A program made the translations under genes and the position numbers. From Phycisphaerales bacterium UBA7800 (GTDB lineage Bacteria > Planctomycetota > Phycisphaerae > Phycisphaerales > Phycisphaeraceae): a stretch of DNA of 64,000 nt. The notes under the pieces were generated by a model that was not told the origin of the DNA, did no database searches, and saw nothing but the letters and a program-made list of their open reading frames with translations. The stretch spans positions 1 through 64,000 of the forward strand of contig DLCK01000034.1 in NCBI GenBank assembly GCA_002480565.1, given 5' to 3'. Positions 53,904-62,975 of the stretch are shown in pieces (positions within the stretch are counted from its first letter, which is position 1; each line of letters starts with the position of its first letter).

Positions 53904-55478
53904 TTATCGCTGCAGACTCAGGACGGTCATGCTGTGAGGTGGCAAAGTTTGCCAGAGTGTTTTCTGTTTGCCCTCACGTGTGATTGTCTGGGATGGGATG
54001 TCAATCGGACCAGGCCATGGGGATTGCGTGGTGTCGATGGACTGGGCCTTTTGCCACATGTTCTCGGGATTTTCAGGTGCCAGTGTCCCTGTGATCTGAC
54101 GAATCGTCACGGTTTGTGATTGATCCCATGGCAACTGCACCGGTTGGGCTTTGGCGGATCGGTTGATGATGATCCAATGACGCTGCGTTTTGTTTTCCAA
54201 CAGGGCGGCAGCCAACGCGGCAATCGGCTCATCACTGATTGCTGTGAAATCAAGATGCGTTGGTTGGTGGATGGTGACCGGGTACATGGTGTCAGCCTGT
54301 TGGAGCAATTCCGAAAGGTAACTGAAAATCTGCACCTTGGGACCGACGTGCCAGACATCATTCATCCGGCGAACCATGCGAAATCCTGCGGGGCCTGCCA
54401 TGCTGTGGTAATGCATCACCGGCCAGATGTCCGGGTCGTTGATTGCGCCGATGATGTAGGAGGCGATCATCAATCCGTGCATGGGTGAATCGCTGACTTT
54501 ACCGAAGTAGTCTTCGGCATCGTCATACTGGCGGGGGCGAGCTTCCATCAGGTGATGAAATGCCGCGTTGTACTCGGTGAGCCAGATGGGCACGCCGCCG
54601 AGTTTTTCACGTGACATCTTCGCTGCTGCTTTCATGTATTGGCCGGGGAAGGCCAGCGTCAGGTCTTTCCATTGATCAGGTTGGTATTGGCGAAGTCGAT
54701 CGGGACTGATGCCGTAGCTGTGGAGCACGATGGCATCAAAATATTGTCGATCGGGCATCAGCAGTTCGTTCCACGTATCACCACGGACATTGGCAGAGCC
54801 GGACTCCTGATGGGCAGCTTTCATTTTGGTGAGGCTGTGTCCATTGGCGACGACGGCGATTTTGACGTTGGGGTAAAGCTCTTTGATCCGCTGCATCACG
54901 GGACGAATCGCGTTGGCGTATTCCTTGCCGGTGGGGAACGGACGCCAGAACGCGCCGCCGCTGCATTCGTTGCCCATCTCCACAAAATCACAGGGGATTT
55001 GCTTGTCTTTGAGCATCTCAAAAAAGCGGATGTTTGATTGTGGCGTTAACGTCACCGGGTTGGGAATCCACACCGGTTTGATATCCAGTCGCTTGCACAT
55101 GTCCGCGAAGTTCACCGCGCCAAAGGTGTGCTTGGGCCAATTGGTGAGTCGCTTTTTCATCTGGCCGTGTCGGCGATGCCAACTCTTGGGGCCGTAGGAA
55201 TACAGTAATTCGTCAGCGACATATTGACTGGTTTCCCAGTCAAAGAGTGAACCGGATGTCCCGCCCGGATAGCGCAGTGAAGTGGCGTTGGTGGTTTTAG
55301 TGATTTGATTGAACTTCGGATCATCGAACGCAAAATCGCCACGGATGAAGTTGTTATTGATGCCCGTGATCATGGGATTGGCCGGGCTGGCTGGGCCGGG
55401 TTGCAATTGGTTTTGAGCACATGCCGAAATCGACATGAGCAGACAGAGTGATAACAGGATGTGTTTGTTGAAAGTCAT
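53904..55478 (-). CDS. Exported glycosidase, GH51/GH39-like TIM barrel (putative lipoprotein)
   Basis: 524 residues. The signal peptide ends in the lipobox ISAC, so it is probably lipid-anchored. The catalytic core shows SLRYPGGTSGSLFDWE, CDFVEMGNECSGGAFW (acid/base Glu after Asn, clan GH-A style) and PIWLTEYNAAF (nucleophile Glu). These features suit alpha-L-arabinofuranosidase- or xylosidase-like enzymes. The C-terminal beta-domain (HWIIINRSAKAQPVQL) is also typical of that group. It is the third gene of an operon after a GntR/LacI regulator and a pseudopilin. Confidence 0.8.
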   Translation of the reverse strand: MTFNKHILLSLCLLMSISACAQNQLQPGPASPANPMITGINNNFIRGDFAFDDPKFNQITKTTNATSLRYPGGTSGSLFDWETSQYVADELLYSYGPKSWHRRHGQMKKRLTNWPKHTFGAVNFADMCKRLDIKPVWIPNPVTLTPQSNIRFFEMLKDKQIPCDFVEMGNECSGGAFWRPFPTGKEYANAIRPVMQRIKELYPNVKIAVVANGHSLTKMKAAHQESGSANVRGDTWNELLMPDRQYFDAIVLHSYGISPDRLRQYQPDQWKDLTLAFPGQYMKAAAKMSREKLGGVPIWLTEYNAAFHHLMEARPRQYDDAEDYFGKVSDSPMHGLMIASYIIGAINDPDIWPVMHYHSMAGPAGFRMVRRMNDVWHVGPKVQIFSYLSELLQQADTMYPVTIHQPTHLDFTAISDEPIAALAAALLENKTQRHWIIINRSAKAQPVQLPWDQSQTVTIRQITGTLAPENPENMWQKAQSIDTTQSPWPGPIDIPSQTITREGKQKTLWQTLPPHSMTVLSLQR

Positions 55479-55530
55479 GTTGAACCTTGATGATGATTTG
55501 TGAGTGTAAATGAAGACTTAGAGTTAGAAC

Positions 55531-56220
55531 TTATTGTTCACCGCGCCAAAATCCCAAGAGACTTGGCCAGTTTGCATCACCCCATGTTGCGATTTCGTCG
55601 ACGGCTTTGGGAGCAGCATGAATGTCGACATAGAGGGTGTTGAGATTTTCCTGATGTCGCCTGGATGCGGTGAGCAGGTCGTTGCGTTGGGCGGTGTAAT
55701 AGGTGGTCTTGGAACCGTGGTTATCCATGAGGGCTGCGGTTTGGCTGGGGACTTTGACGTCTTCAGGTTTTTTCCATTCGTCCCAGTTGGTTCCGTTGAG
55801 TGTGCCGTTTAAAGCATAGCCGCGCCACAGGCCGTTTTCGGTGCTGCTGGCTTTACTCCAGGATGGGCACTCATACATCGTGCCATAGAGATAGGTGTTG
55901 TTGGAATTGCCGGTGGAGACATTGGGATTGGTGTATTTGAAAAGGTTGTGTTTGTTCCAATACTTGTTGCCGGTGGCCTGATAGCAGTAAGGCCACATGT
56001 ATCGGAAATCCTGTGCGTAGCTGGTCAGTGCGATGCCCAGTTGACGGGTGTTGTTCAGACACTTGGCGGAGTAGGCTGCATCGCGCGCCGATGACAATGC
56101 CGGCAGCAGGATGGAGATCAATATTGAAATGATGCTGATGACCACCAGCAGTTCGATGAGTGTGAAGGCATGCTTTGGTTTTGCGGGATTGGTAGACATA
56201 TAGATTGCGTGACATGTCAT
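55531..56220 (-). CDS. Pseudopilin-like protein in regulator-pseudopilin-glycosidase operon
   Basis: About 229 residues. The ATG at 56220 has AGGAG seven bases upstream; the open frame continues to 56367 inside the upstream gene. Prepilin segment HAFTLIELLVVISIISILIS, then SYAQDFRYMWPYCYQATGN, and a C-terminal SRRHQENLNTLYVDIHAAP where the His and Asp correspond to H-x9-DG with the Gly lost. It lies 52 bases from the genes on both sides, indicating one transcript with the regulator and the glycosidase. Confidence 0.87.
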   Translation of the reverse strand: MTCHAIYMSTNPAKPKHAFTLIELLVVISIISILISILLPALSSARDAAYSAKCLNNTRQLGIALTSYAQDFRYMWPYCYQATGNKYWNKHNLFKYTNPNVSTGNSNNTYLYGTMYECPSWSKASSTENGLWRGYALNGTLNGTNWDEWKKPEDVKVPSQTAALMDNHGSKTTYYTAQRNDLLTASRRHQENLNTLYVDIHAAPKAVDEIATWGDANWPSLLGFWRGEQ

Positions 56221-56272
56221 GTGACATCTCCTGGTCATTGGTATATGTGTGTGTTGATCTGCCTTACAAGAC

Positions 56273-57409
56273 TTAGGCAGAATTTGTGATCTTTGCGACA
56301 GACTCTCTTTGAAGCAGTCTCGGCATAACCTGCGAGACACGCTGGGGGGTGCTGCCTTTGGGATCAATCATCTGTCTCAAACGGACAGCAGCATGTTGGC
56401 ATATTTTTTCCAGCCCCATGTCCACCATGGTGATTGCGGGGTCGGTCATTGAGAAAACGGTTTGGTCGGCCCCCATGCCGATGATGGATAGCTCATCGGG
56501 GAGTTTGCGTCCCATGGCTTTGGCGGCTTTGTAAATGCCCAGGGTCAGGCTGTTGTCCATGCCCACGCAGGCGGTTATGTCCGGATGCTCGGTGAGCAGG
56601 CGTGTGGCCGCTTCCTGGCCGTCGCGCCAAGGTTCGTCGGGATTCAAATGCGTGACATTGGTTTGGACGCTGGGCAGGTCATCGAAGTTGATACCGTACT
56701 CGTCGAGAACCATGGCCGCGCCGCTGTGGATATCCATGCGCGTTTGCGTGTCAGCAGTGTTACTGACAATGCCGATCTTGCGGTGACCTGCTTCGAGCAA
56801 GTGTCCAAAAAGCATGCGACCGGTTTCCAAGCCGTCAACGACGACCGCGTTCATGTTCAGGCCTTCGAGTGCGATGCTGGCTTGAATGCAGGGAATCCCC
56901 TTGTCAGCAAAAGCGCGAAAGGCATCAATGTACTGGCTTGATCCTGGCGGGAGAATAATTGCGCCTGCAAGGGATTGCGTGTCCAGTTTCAAGAGCAGGT
57001 CCATCTGCTGGTCGAAATCCGTATCAGCAGCGTGGATCATCAGTCGGTAGGGCGGGGTCTGCGATGCCATTCGCAAGCCTGCACGGATACCGCGAATGGC
57101 AGCGGACATACTCGGTAATTGCAGGCTGCCGAGGATCAACGCGACATCGCGTTTTTTGATTTTCGGGTCAATGACAAATACACCCCGTCGCGGCTGAGAG
57201 TCCAGCACGCCTTCAGCCGTCAAGGTGTTGATCGCCTGATGCACAATCCCCAGACTCACCCCCAGATCATCACTGAGCTTCCGCATTGATGGCAGGCGAT
57301 AGCCAGGTTTAAGTTGACCACTGCGAACCTTTTGACGCAGGTCATTGCGAATTTGCTCAATGAGAGGTTCATCGCTGGCTGATTGAATGTTCAGGGGGTT
57401 GTTAATCAC
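56273..57409 (-). CDS. GntR/LacI hybrid transcriptional regulator
   Basis: 378 residues. GntR winged helix at residues 14-85 (GYRLPSMRKLSDDLGVSLGIVHQAI and RRGVFVID), then a LacI-type sugar-binding domain (VALILGSLQLPSMSAAIRGI, GAIILPPGS, LLEAGHRKIGIVSNT, DITACVGMDNSLTLGIY, LSIIGMGADQTVFS). The GTG at 57409 is five bases after the -10 box, so the mRNA is leaderless. Likely controls itself, the pseudopilin and the glycosidase through ATAACAG-containing sites in the divergent region. Confidence 0.92.
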   Translation of the reverse strand: MINNPLNIQSASDEPLIEQIRNDLRQKVRSGQLKPGYRLPSMRKLSDDLGVSLGIVHQAINTLTAEGVLDSQPRRGVFVIDPKIKKRDVALILGSLQLPSMSAAIRGIRAGLRMASQTPPYRLMIHAADTDFDQQMDLLLKLDTQSLAGAIILPPGSSQYIDAFRAFADKGIPCIQASIALEGLNMNAVVVDGLETGRMLFGHLLEAGHRKIGIVSNTADTQTRMDIHSGAAMVLDEYGINFDDLPSVQTNVTHLNPDEPWRDGQEAATRLLTEHPDITACVGMDNSLTLGIYKAAKAMGRKLPDELSIIGMGADQTVFSMTDPAITMVDMGLEKICQHAAVRLRQMIDPKGSTPQRVSQVMPRLLQRESVAKITNSA

Positions 57410-57412
57410 ATT

Positions 57413-57442
57413 CTATTCTATAACAGATGGGCGTTATGTCAA
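57413..57442 (-). promoter_or_regulatory. Promoter and operator of the GntR/LacI gene (leaderless)
   Basis: Minus strand: TTGACA (57437-57442), 16-base spacer, TAGAAT (57415-57420), then five bases and the GTG start. CTATTCTATAACAG (57413-57426) overlaps the -10 and shares ten of fourteen bases with 57509-57522. Confidence 0.6.
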
Positions 57443-57508
57443 CAAAACGAGAATTAATATTTCAAAAACAGTGTTTTTTGGCTTTAAAAACGGATTTGAG
57501 TTGTATTT

Positions 57509-57522
57509 CTGTATTATAACAG
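57509..57522. promoter_or_regulatory. CTGT-N6-ACAG operator-like palindrome
   Basis: CTGTATTATAACAG in the divergent region shares its ATAACAG half with the site at 57413-57426. A looser TGTTATAG occurs at 57655-57662. The region is very A/T-rich. Confidence 0.4.
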
Positions 57523-57561
57523 ATTGATCAGTAAGTTAAATCATGAGATAGGAGATAAGCC

Positions 57562-57627
57562 ATGACAAGTCTTTTTTTTGGGAAATACAATTTGAAACGT
57601 AAATATAATTATAAAATGACTTTGTAG
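57562..57627 (+). CDS. Candidate 21-aa leader peptide
   Basis: ATG with a strong TAGGAG ribosome site seven bases upstream opens a 21-codon frame (MTSLFFGKYNLKRKYNYKMT then Leu, TAG) in the gap before the GntR gene. The peptide is basic and Tyr/Lys-rich with no known match. It may be a regulatory leader peptide or a chance frame in A/T-rich sequence. Nothing else gene-like is seen in 57410-57726. Confidence 0.25.
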   Translation: MTSLFFGKYNLKRKYNYKMTL

Positions 57628-57726
57628 TTTTTATTGGTGTGTAATTGAGAATATTGTTATAGACTGATGATTGTCTTTTTTATTTCAAGGCGTAACATAA
57701 ATGTATAAGTTGAAACGGAGACTCTT

Positions 57727-58797
57727 GTGGCTAACGTCAAATATACAAAAGTAGTGCGACTCATCGAACGTCGACTCAAGCATGGTGACTACACACTCGG
57801 CGGCTTACCCGGTGAAGAGCGATTGGCATCCGAAGCAGGTGTCTCGCGGATGACGGTACGCCGGGCATTGGATCATCTTGAAGGTGAAGGCATTCTTAAT
57901 CAGCAGACCAACGGCAGGCGGACAGTTAATTGGGATCGCCTTGGTCCGCAGAGTATGGTGCGTGTCGCTTTTCTGGCTCCGGCATATGATTCGACATTGA
58001 TTAATAATCTTCGCGTTGCGACCTCACGGGCTGTAGATGAATGCGGCGGGATGCTCAGACCTATCGACTATGTGCATTGGGACGATCCGGTCGTGCTTGA
58101 TGTCTTCGAAGCCTTTGACGGTGTCTTTCTGGTGCCTCAGGCAGACAAAATTCCTGACAGAGTCATGAAGTCTCTTGCAGGGCAGTCGCATCGTGTCGTG
58201 GTGCTTGATTCGGATATGTCTGAATTTGGTGTGCCTTCTATATGTTGTTTCCCGTATGTCTTTATCCAACGCATGCTCGATAAACTTGCTGAGTTGGGAC
58301 ATACGCAAATTGATTGCTTTAATACTCAGCCCCAAACGAATATGATCCAAAAGCGCATTTGGCAATGGGAGTTGTGGCATTCAACCCACCAGACAACAGG
58401 TGAATTGATCAACGAACCGGTTGAGGCCTATCAGAATGCCGCGGATCACGCTTATGAAGTGATGTCCAAGCGACTGGCATCTGGTTACAAACCCAAGGCG
58501 ATGATCTGCTTAACCGAGCATGCAGCTTTAGGAGCCTATGCAGCTTTGTATGATCACGGTTTGAAGGTGGGGGAAGATGTGTCGTTGATGTCCATTGGTG
58601 AAGGTGCTGGAGGACAATTCCTGCGTCCATCGCTTTATAGTCTTCAAGCACCCGACCCCAAACCTTATGTCCGATATGCCTACAACTGGATGGCTCAAAA
58701 GGATCGTAGTCAGCAATGGAATGGACCATTGCTGATGCAACCACCTGAGCCGTTGTTCTTTGAAGGAACGTCAATAGGGCCCTTTGTTACGGATTGA
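57727..58797 (+). CDS. GntR-type regulator with LacI-like sensor domain
   Basis: 356 residues. Winged helix at residues 5-72 (LPGEERLASEAGVSRMTVRRALDHL), followed by a periplasmic-binding-protein-like domain that is more diverged than in the two other regulators (VRVAFLAPAYDS, FDGVFLVPQADKIP, AMICLTEHAALGAYAALYDHG, VSLMSIGEGAGG). The GTG start has CGGAG six bases upstream. It is divergent from the regulator at 57409 and precedes a pseudopilin and a glycoside hydrolase, which it probably controls. Confidence 0.88.
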   Translation: MANVKYTKVVRLIERRLKHGDYTLGGLPGEERLASEAGVSRMTVRRALDHLEGEGILNQQTNGRRTVNWDRLGPQSMVRVAFLAPAYDSTLINNLRVATSRAVDECGGMLRPIDYVHWDDPVVLDVFEAFDGVFLVPQADKIPDRVMKSLAGQSHRVVVLDSDMSEFGVPSICCFPYVFIQRMLDKLAELGHTQIDCFNTQPQTNMIQKRIWQWELWHSTHQTTGELINEPVEAYQNAADHAYEVMSKRLASGYKPKAMICLTEHAALGAYAALYDHGLKVGEDVSLMSIGEGAGGQFLRPSLYSLQAPDPKPYVRYAYNWMAQKDRSQQWNGPLLMQPPEPLFFEGTSIGPFVTD

Positions 58798-58811
58798 TCA
58801 AGTCACATATT

Positions 58812-58859
58812 TATTACCGTCCAGTAATGTAATAATCCGACTGATAGGTGTCGGTAATA
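58812..58859. promoter_or_regulatory. Inverted-repeat cluster before the pseudopilin gene
   Basis: TATTACCG (58812-58819) is the reverse complement of CGGTAATA (58852-58859), and ATTAC-N6-GTAAT lies inside the left part. It is a candidate operator for the GntR-type protein in the 164-bp gap between its gene and the pseudopilin gene. Confidence 0.35.
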
Positions 58860-58961
58860 CCAATTGAATGAGTTATTTTTTAAACACACGGCTATAGACC
58901 ATGTGTGCGCGATCGGTATACATCAATATCAATTGTAAGTATTAGTAGAAAGGTCATCTGT

Positions 58962-59747
58962 ATGACACGAAGAACCATAATAAACGGGTTTACACTCATC
59001 GAGTTATTGGTTGTGATTTCAATTATCAGCCTGCTCATTGCCATCCTCCTGCCAGCATTGGCTAAGGCGCGTGAGTCGGCACGTGGCGTGGCCTGTCTAA
59101 CCAATGTCAAGCAGTTCGGCGTGGTGCTTGCTGTCTATCAGAATGAGTCCAACAATCAGCATTTTCCCGCACGCATTGCTGACACTGGACAGGATCGTTG
59201 GCTAGAACCGATGCGACGTCTGCTGCAAAGTTCCAAGAATGCCATTCAAATCCTGGACTGTCCCAGTGACAACTGGCAAGGGCAGACACGATGGGGTGAT
59301 CCACGATGGGGTAAATATCGACTCGACAAAGTCTATTCTTCAGACCAATTGCCAAGCCGCGTACGATTCAGCTACGGGATCAATGAATACACCACACGCC
59401 CGGCAACGACCTCACCTGCATCAACCTCCAGTCCCAGTCCCAACGATTACTACAATCTGGCAGATACCGCATATTTAGCTGACTGCACCGCATTCACATT
59501 TAATCGCAATGGCAATAACGACATCATGAAGCGAATCACACATGCTAACTATGAAGGTGTGTATGCGGAAAACGATGGATTGGCCTACAACGATAAAACG
59601 CTCGCTCGACACAACGGTGCCAACAACATCCTCTTTATGGATGGCCATGGAGAAATGGCTTCTGCCAATCGAGCCTACGGGTGTCTGATCAAGGCAGATG
59701 AAAGTCGGACCGGCTTTACCTTTGCATCAACGTATCTGGTTGATTAA
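58962..59747 (+). CDS. Pseudopilin-like protein with H-x9-DG motif
   Basis: 261 residues from the ATG at 58962 (AAAGG eight bases upstream). Prepilin segment NGFTLIELLVVISIISLLIA. The C-terminal ARHNGANNILFMDGHGEMA is a textbook H-x9-DG motif. An internal Ser/Pro/Thr-rich loop (TTSPASTSSPSPN) may be surface-exposed. It is flanked by the GntR-type regulator and the glycoside hydrolase gene. Confidence 0.9.
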   Translation: MTRRTIINGFTLIELLVVISIISLLIAILLPALAKARESARGVACLTNVKQFGVVLAVYQNESNNQHFPARIADTGQDRWLEPMRRLLQSSKNAIQILDCPSDNWQGQTRWGDPRWGKYRLDKVYSSDQLPSRVRFSYGINEYTTRPATTSPASTSSPSPNDYYNLADTAYLADCTAFTFNRNGNNDIMKRITHANYEGVYAENDGLAYNDKTLARHNGANNILFMDGHGEMASANRAYGCLIKADESRTGFTFASTYLVD

Positions 59748-59861
59748 GACATCTGTCTTATTGATCCTGATTGGTTTAAGTAAATTGAAAATATAGCACT
59801 GCTATTAAAACGACAGTTGTCATATGTCAACTAATTGATTCTATAAATGGAGTTTTTTGAA

Positions 59862-61358
59862 ATGAGAGTTTGTATCAATACTTTGTTATGCCTTGCCTTG
59901 CTATGGATTCAGGTTGATATTGCATCAGCCAAACCCAAGCTTCCCAAGGAACATACCGACTTCACGGTCAAACAACTCAAGCAGCGTCCCATCTCTACGC
60001 ACTTTGGTGTCTGTACGCATCTGCATCGAGAAAAACACGGCTGGTCCGATGAGATGCTCCCCATGATTCGCAATATGGGCATGAGTACGTATCGGGAAGC
60101 GGTACAGTGGAAAGAAGTCGAGAAGACCAAGGGCGTGTACAAAGTACCTGCGTATTCAGATAGACATGTGAACCGTGCAATCGAAATGGGCATGGAGCCC
60201 TTAATCATTTTTCTCTATGGCAATAAACTCTATGAAAATCCAATGGACCCCGAGGGGTTTGCCAATTACGCCAATCATGTGATCGAACACTTTAAAGGTC
60301 GCGTCAAGTACTTTGAAGTCTTTAACGAACCGAACAACTTTGCGTTTCGCAGTCACCATGGCGGGATGTGGAATGGTATCGGCGAGGAAGGCGAAAAGTA
60401 TGCCGTATGGTTGATCAAGTTTGTCGAGTTTGCCAGCATTGTTACGCAACGGATCAAGGATAAACATCCCGACGCGTTTCTGGTAGGTTACTCGATGAAT
60501 CCGCCTGCACGTCACCATGCCTTTAATTTCCCTGATGCCTGGAAGAATCTGGATGCCATTGCGATTCATCCGTATTCCAAACGCCTGCCACCCGAGCAGC
60601 GACTCTATGGCGGAGAAGGAATCACCAAACGTGATGGTGTCAAGACAGCAGACGATGATCACAGTGTCGAATCGATGATTCGTTTAAACCGTGAAAAACT
60701 CGATGCCATGGGTTTGGAGCATGTGAAAATATGGGTCACCGAAGCGGGCAATCAAACGTCTTTGATGCTCAAACCCAGAGGCAACTTTGCCAGCTACAAC
60801 GAATTGACACAAGCTGCTTATAACACTCGCAAAGCCATAATCTGTCTAAGCAATGGCGTCGAGAAGTTCTATTACTATGATTACTATGATGATGGTAATG
60901 ATATCCATAATCCAGCCCATAATTTCGGACTCCTTAAACGTGACTATTCACCCAAGCAGGCTTTTATTGCCGCACAGCGACTCAATGAATTGCTTTACGA
61001 CAAAGTCACACCAACCAAGATCAAAGTTGATGTGGAGCGTCTGGCGCCATGGCCGTCAGATGGCGAGGTCTATCACGATGAAACAAACTTTGCCTACCTC
61101 AACACGCCACAGGTCCACAGCTTTACGCGCAAAGATGGCAGCAGCATTGTCTTTGTCTGGCGTCCGGGGCGTGTGTACGGTGATCGCCAGGAAGAACTGA
61201 CTCATCTGACTATAAGCGATGTCAAAGGGTCGCTCGTTGAGACCGGTCGCTTGGTTACCGGAGAAAAGCTTCAACTCAAAACCACGGTTGAAAATGACCA
61301 GTTAACAATCAAGATGGCACCTTATGGTTCAGATCCGTTGTACTTGATATTCAAGTAA
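59862..61358 (+). CDS. Secreted clan GH-A glycoside hydrolase (GH39-like)
   Basis: About 498 residues with a signal peptide (INTLLCLALLWIQVDIASA). Catalytic motifs are EVFNEPNNFAF (acid/base) and KIWVTEAGNQ (nucleophile), separated by about 130 residues as in clan GH-A. The barrel begins with STHFGVCTHLHR and REAVQWKEVEKTKG. A C-terminal beta-domain (FTRKDGSSIVFVWRP) follows. GH39, GH5 or a related family; substrate not deducible. The ATG at 59862 has TGGAG nine bases upstream. Third gene of a regulator-pseudopilin-glycosidase module. Confidence 0.83.
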   Translation: MRVCINTLLCLALLWIQVDIASAKPKLPKEHTDFTVKQLKQRPISTHFGVCTHLHREKHGWSDEMLPMIRNMGMSTYREAVQWKEVEKTKGVYKVPAYSDRHVNRAIEMGMEPLIIFLYGNKLYENPMDPEGFANYANHVIEHFKGRVKYFEVFNEPNNFAFRSHHGGMWNGIGEEGEKYAVWLIKFVEFASIVTQRIKDKHPDAFLVGYSMNPPARHHAFNFPDAWKNLDAIAIHPYSKRLPPEQRLYGGEGITKRDGVKTADDDHSVESMIRLNREKLDAMGLEHVKIWVTEAGNQTSLMLKPRGNFASYNELTQAAYNTRKAIICLSNGVEKFYYYDYYDDGNDIHNPAHNFGLLKRDYSPKQAFIAAQRLNELLYDKVTPTKIKVDVERLAPWPSDGEVYHDETNFAYLNTPQVHSFTRKDGSSIVFVWRPGRVYGDRQEELTHLTISDVKGSLVETGRLVTGEKLQLKTTVENDQLTIKMAPYGSDPLYLIFK

Positions 61359-61386
61359 TCAATCATGATGTTATCTATGTCCATAA

Positions 61387-61424
61387 AACAACCCCCATGC
61401 ACCGGGAGGGCGCATGGGGGTTGT
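61387..61424. terminator. Terminator between hydrolase and porin genes
   Basis: AACAACCCCCATGC and GCATGGGGGTTGTT form a perfect stem of about fourteen base pairs, followed by ATTTTAAT. It serves the plus-strand operon and possibly the converging porin gene. Confidence 0.92.
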
Positions 61425-61454
61425 TATTTTAATCATGATATCAACTGTTCAGAT

Positions 61455-62837
61455 TTAGAAGAGCAGTTGGAATTGGCTGCGAAGGACGAAGATGTCGTCA
61501 TTGTTCGCTGAGCTGCCACTGCCGGTCATACCCAGATTGCTGGTGCCCGGATCGTTGCCGAAGTTGTTTGCCACGACGTCACCGTCATAGACCCAGATCA
61601 GGTCGGTGGAGAACTTGGCGTTGTGGCCACGGATGTACCAGTTAAAGCCAACGGTCACTGCCTGCAGTTCGTTGAGCGTCACTGAGTCGTAGTCGAGATA
61701 TTCCCAGCGGACAAACGGTTCGAGCTTGTCGGGGATGATCATGTAACCGGCTTCGACGAGCAGGCCCTGCATGGTCTGGTCGGGAGTGGTGGCTTCGTCA
61801 TAGGCAATGTTGCCACCCATGTAAGCGATGAACAGACCCAGGCCGTTGGATTCCAATGAACCGTCAACCGTCCACGCCAGATAGTCGGCTGCATGTTTGG
61901 CTTCGGCGGCATCCACGTTGTGGGCATCACCGGTTTGATAGTGGACGGCACCACCGACAAACAGACCAAGCTCATCCTTGGACCATGTGCTGGTGTCGGA
62001 CCACTGCTTCCAGTCGCCAGCGAGTTTCAGATCCACACGTGCTGAGAAGGCGACTTCCACGTAGTCTGCGCCGATGGTTGAGAATTCTTCATCGACACCG
62101 TCGTTGATGGAGAAGCTTGCACGCAGGTTTTCACCTTTGTAGTTGAGTTGGACCATTTCCGAGTAGTCCATGGTGAAGAACTCGGTGACCAGGCCGCGGT
62201 CAACTGCCATTTGCTTCGAGGAGCTGATGAGTTCCTGACGGAGGAATGGGATTTTGATGAGGCCGAATTTCACATCCCAACCGTTGCCGAAGTTGTAGCC
62301 CATGAAGGGACCTTCAGCGGAGACTGAGCCTGAGGAACCTGAGCCGATGAGAGTGATACCGTAGGTGATTTTAGGGTTGCCGACGTGGCCTTTGAATTTG
62401 ACCTTCATGCGTCGGAATTGAAAGCCGGTGTCATCTTCGTCAGCGGCGTTGTCCTGGCTGTTCCAGATGTGTCGGAACTGGAAGTGTCCAGCAAGGTTCA
62501 GGGCGAAGCTTCCATCTTCGGATGCCAGGAAGAAGCTCTTGCCGTTGTGACCTGCGGACAAGCCACTTTCAAGGAGACTGGCGCGGGTGTCGGCATCAGC
62601 GAGGACTTCTTGAACCAGGCTTTTGACTTCGGCAGCTCGCTGTTCATTGAGCCAGTTTTGGCCGTTGGCTTGTTGGAGCTTGGCGATCTGAGCATTTTGT
62701 GCCTGGAGTTGCCGTTGCATCTGTTGCATCTCTTGACGCATTTGAGCCATGGATTGTTCGGTGGTCTGGGCAAACAGACTGCTGGTCAAGACACACGTAA
62801 AGACCAGTGCTGTAACAAATTGGGATAGACGTTTCAC
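61455..62837 (-). CDS. OprO/OprP-like outer-membrane porin with N-terminal coiled coil
   Basis: 460 residues. The signal peptide (KRLSQFVTALVFTCVLTSSL) ends at FAQ. A short Gln/Met-rich coiled coil (MAQMRQEMQQMQRQLQAQNA) follows, then a beta-barrel of the phosphate-selective porin family (FALNLAGHFQFRHIWNSQ, FQFRRMKVKFKGHVGNPKITYGI, GYMIIPDKLEPFVRWEYLD) ending in FQLLF. The coiled coil probably trimerises or contacts peptidoglycan. The GTG at 62837 has GAGG close upstream and gives the correct signal peptide; the frame continues to 62936 without support. Confidence 0.87.
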   Translation of the reverse strand: MKRLSQFVTALVFTCVLTSSLFAQTTEQSMAQMRQEMQQMQRQLQAQNAQIAKLQQANGQNWLNEQRAAEVKSLVQEVLADADTRASLLESGLSAGHNGKSFFLASEDGSFALNLAGHFQFRHIWNSQDNAADEDDTGFQFRRMKVKFKGHVGNPKITYGITLIGSGSSGSVSAEGPFMGYNFGNGWDVKFGLIKIPFLRQELISSSKQMAVDRGLVTEFFTMDYSEMVQLNYKGENLRASFSINDGVDEEFSTIGADYVEVAFSARVDLKLAGDWKQWSDTSTWSKDELGLFVGGAVHYQTGDAHNVDAAEAKHAADYLAWTVDGSLESNGLGLFIAYMGGNIAYDEATTPDQTMQGLLVEAGYMIIPDKLEPFVRWEYLDYDSVTLNELQAVTVGFNWYIRGHNAKFSTDLIWVYDGDVVANNFGNDPGTSNLGMTGSGSSANNDDIFVLRSQFQLLF

Positions 62838-62975
62838 ATTTACCTCGTTTCGTGAAAATACGGACAGTCCACCAGAATGACGAGGGGTTAAACAAAAGTC
62901 AAATTTATATTTTGTATGGATCGAGTTTTCCACCATGTGTTGTTGTGCATGGCTTTGAATGTTTGGAACTGTGGT

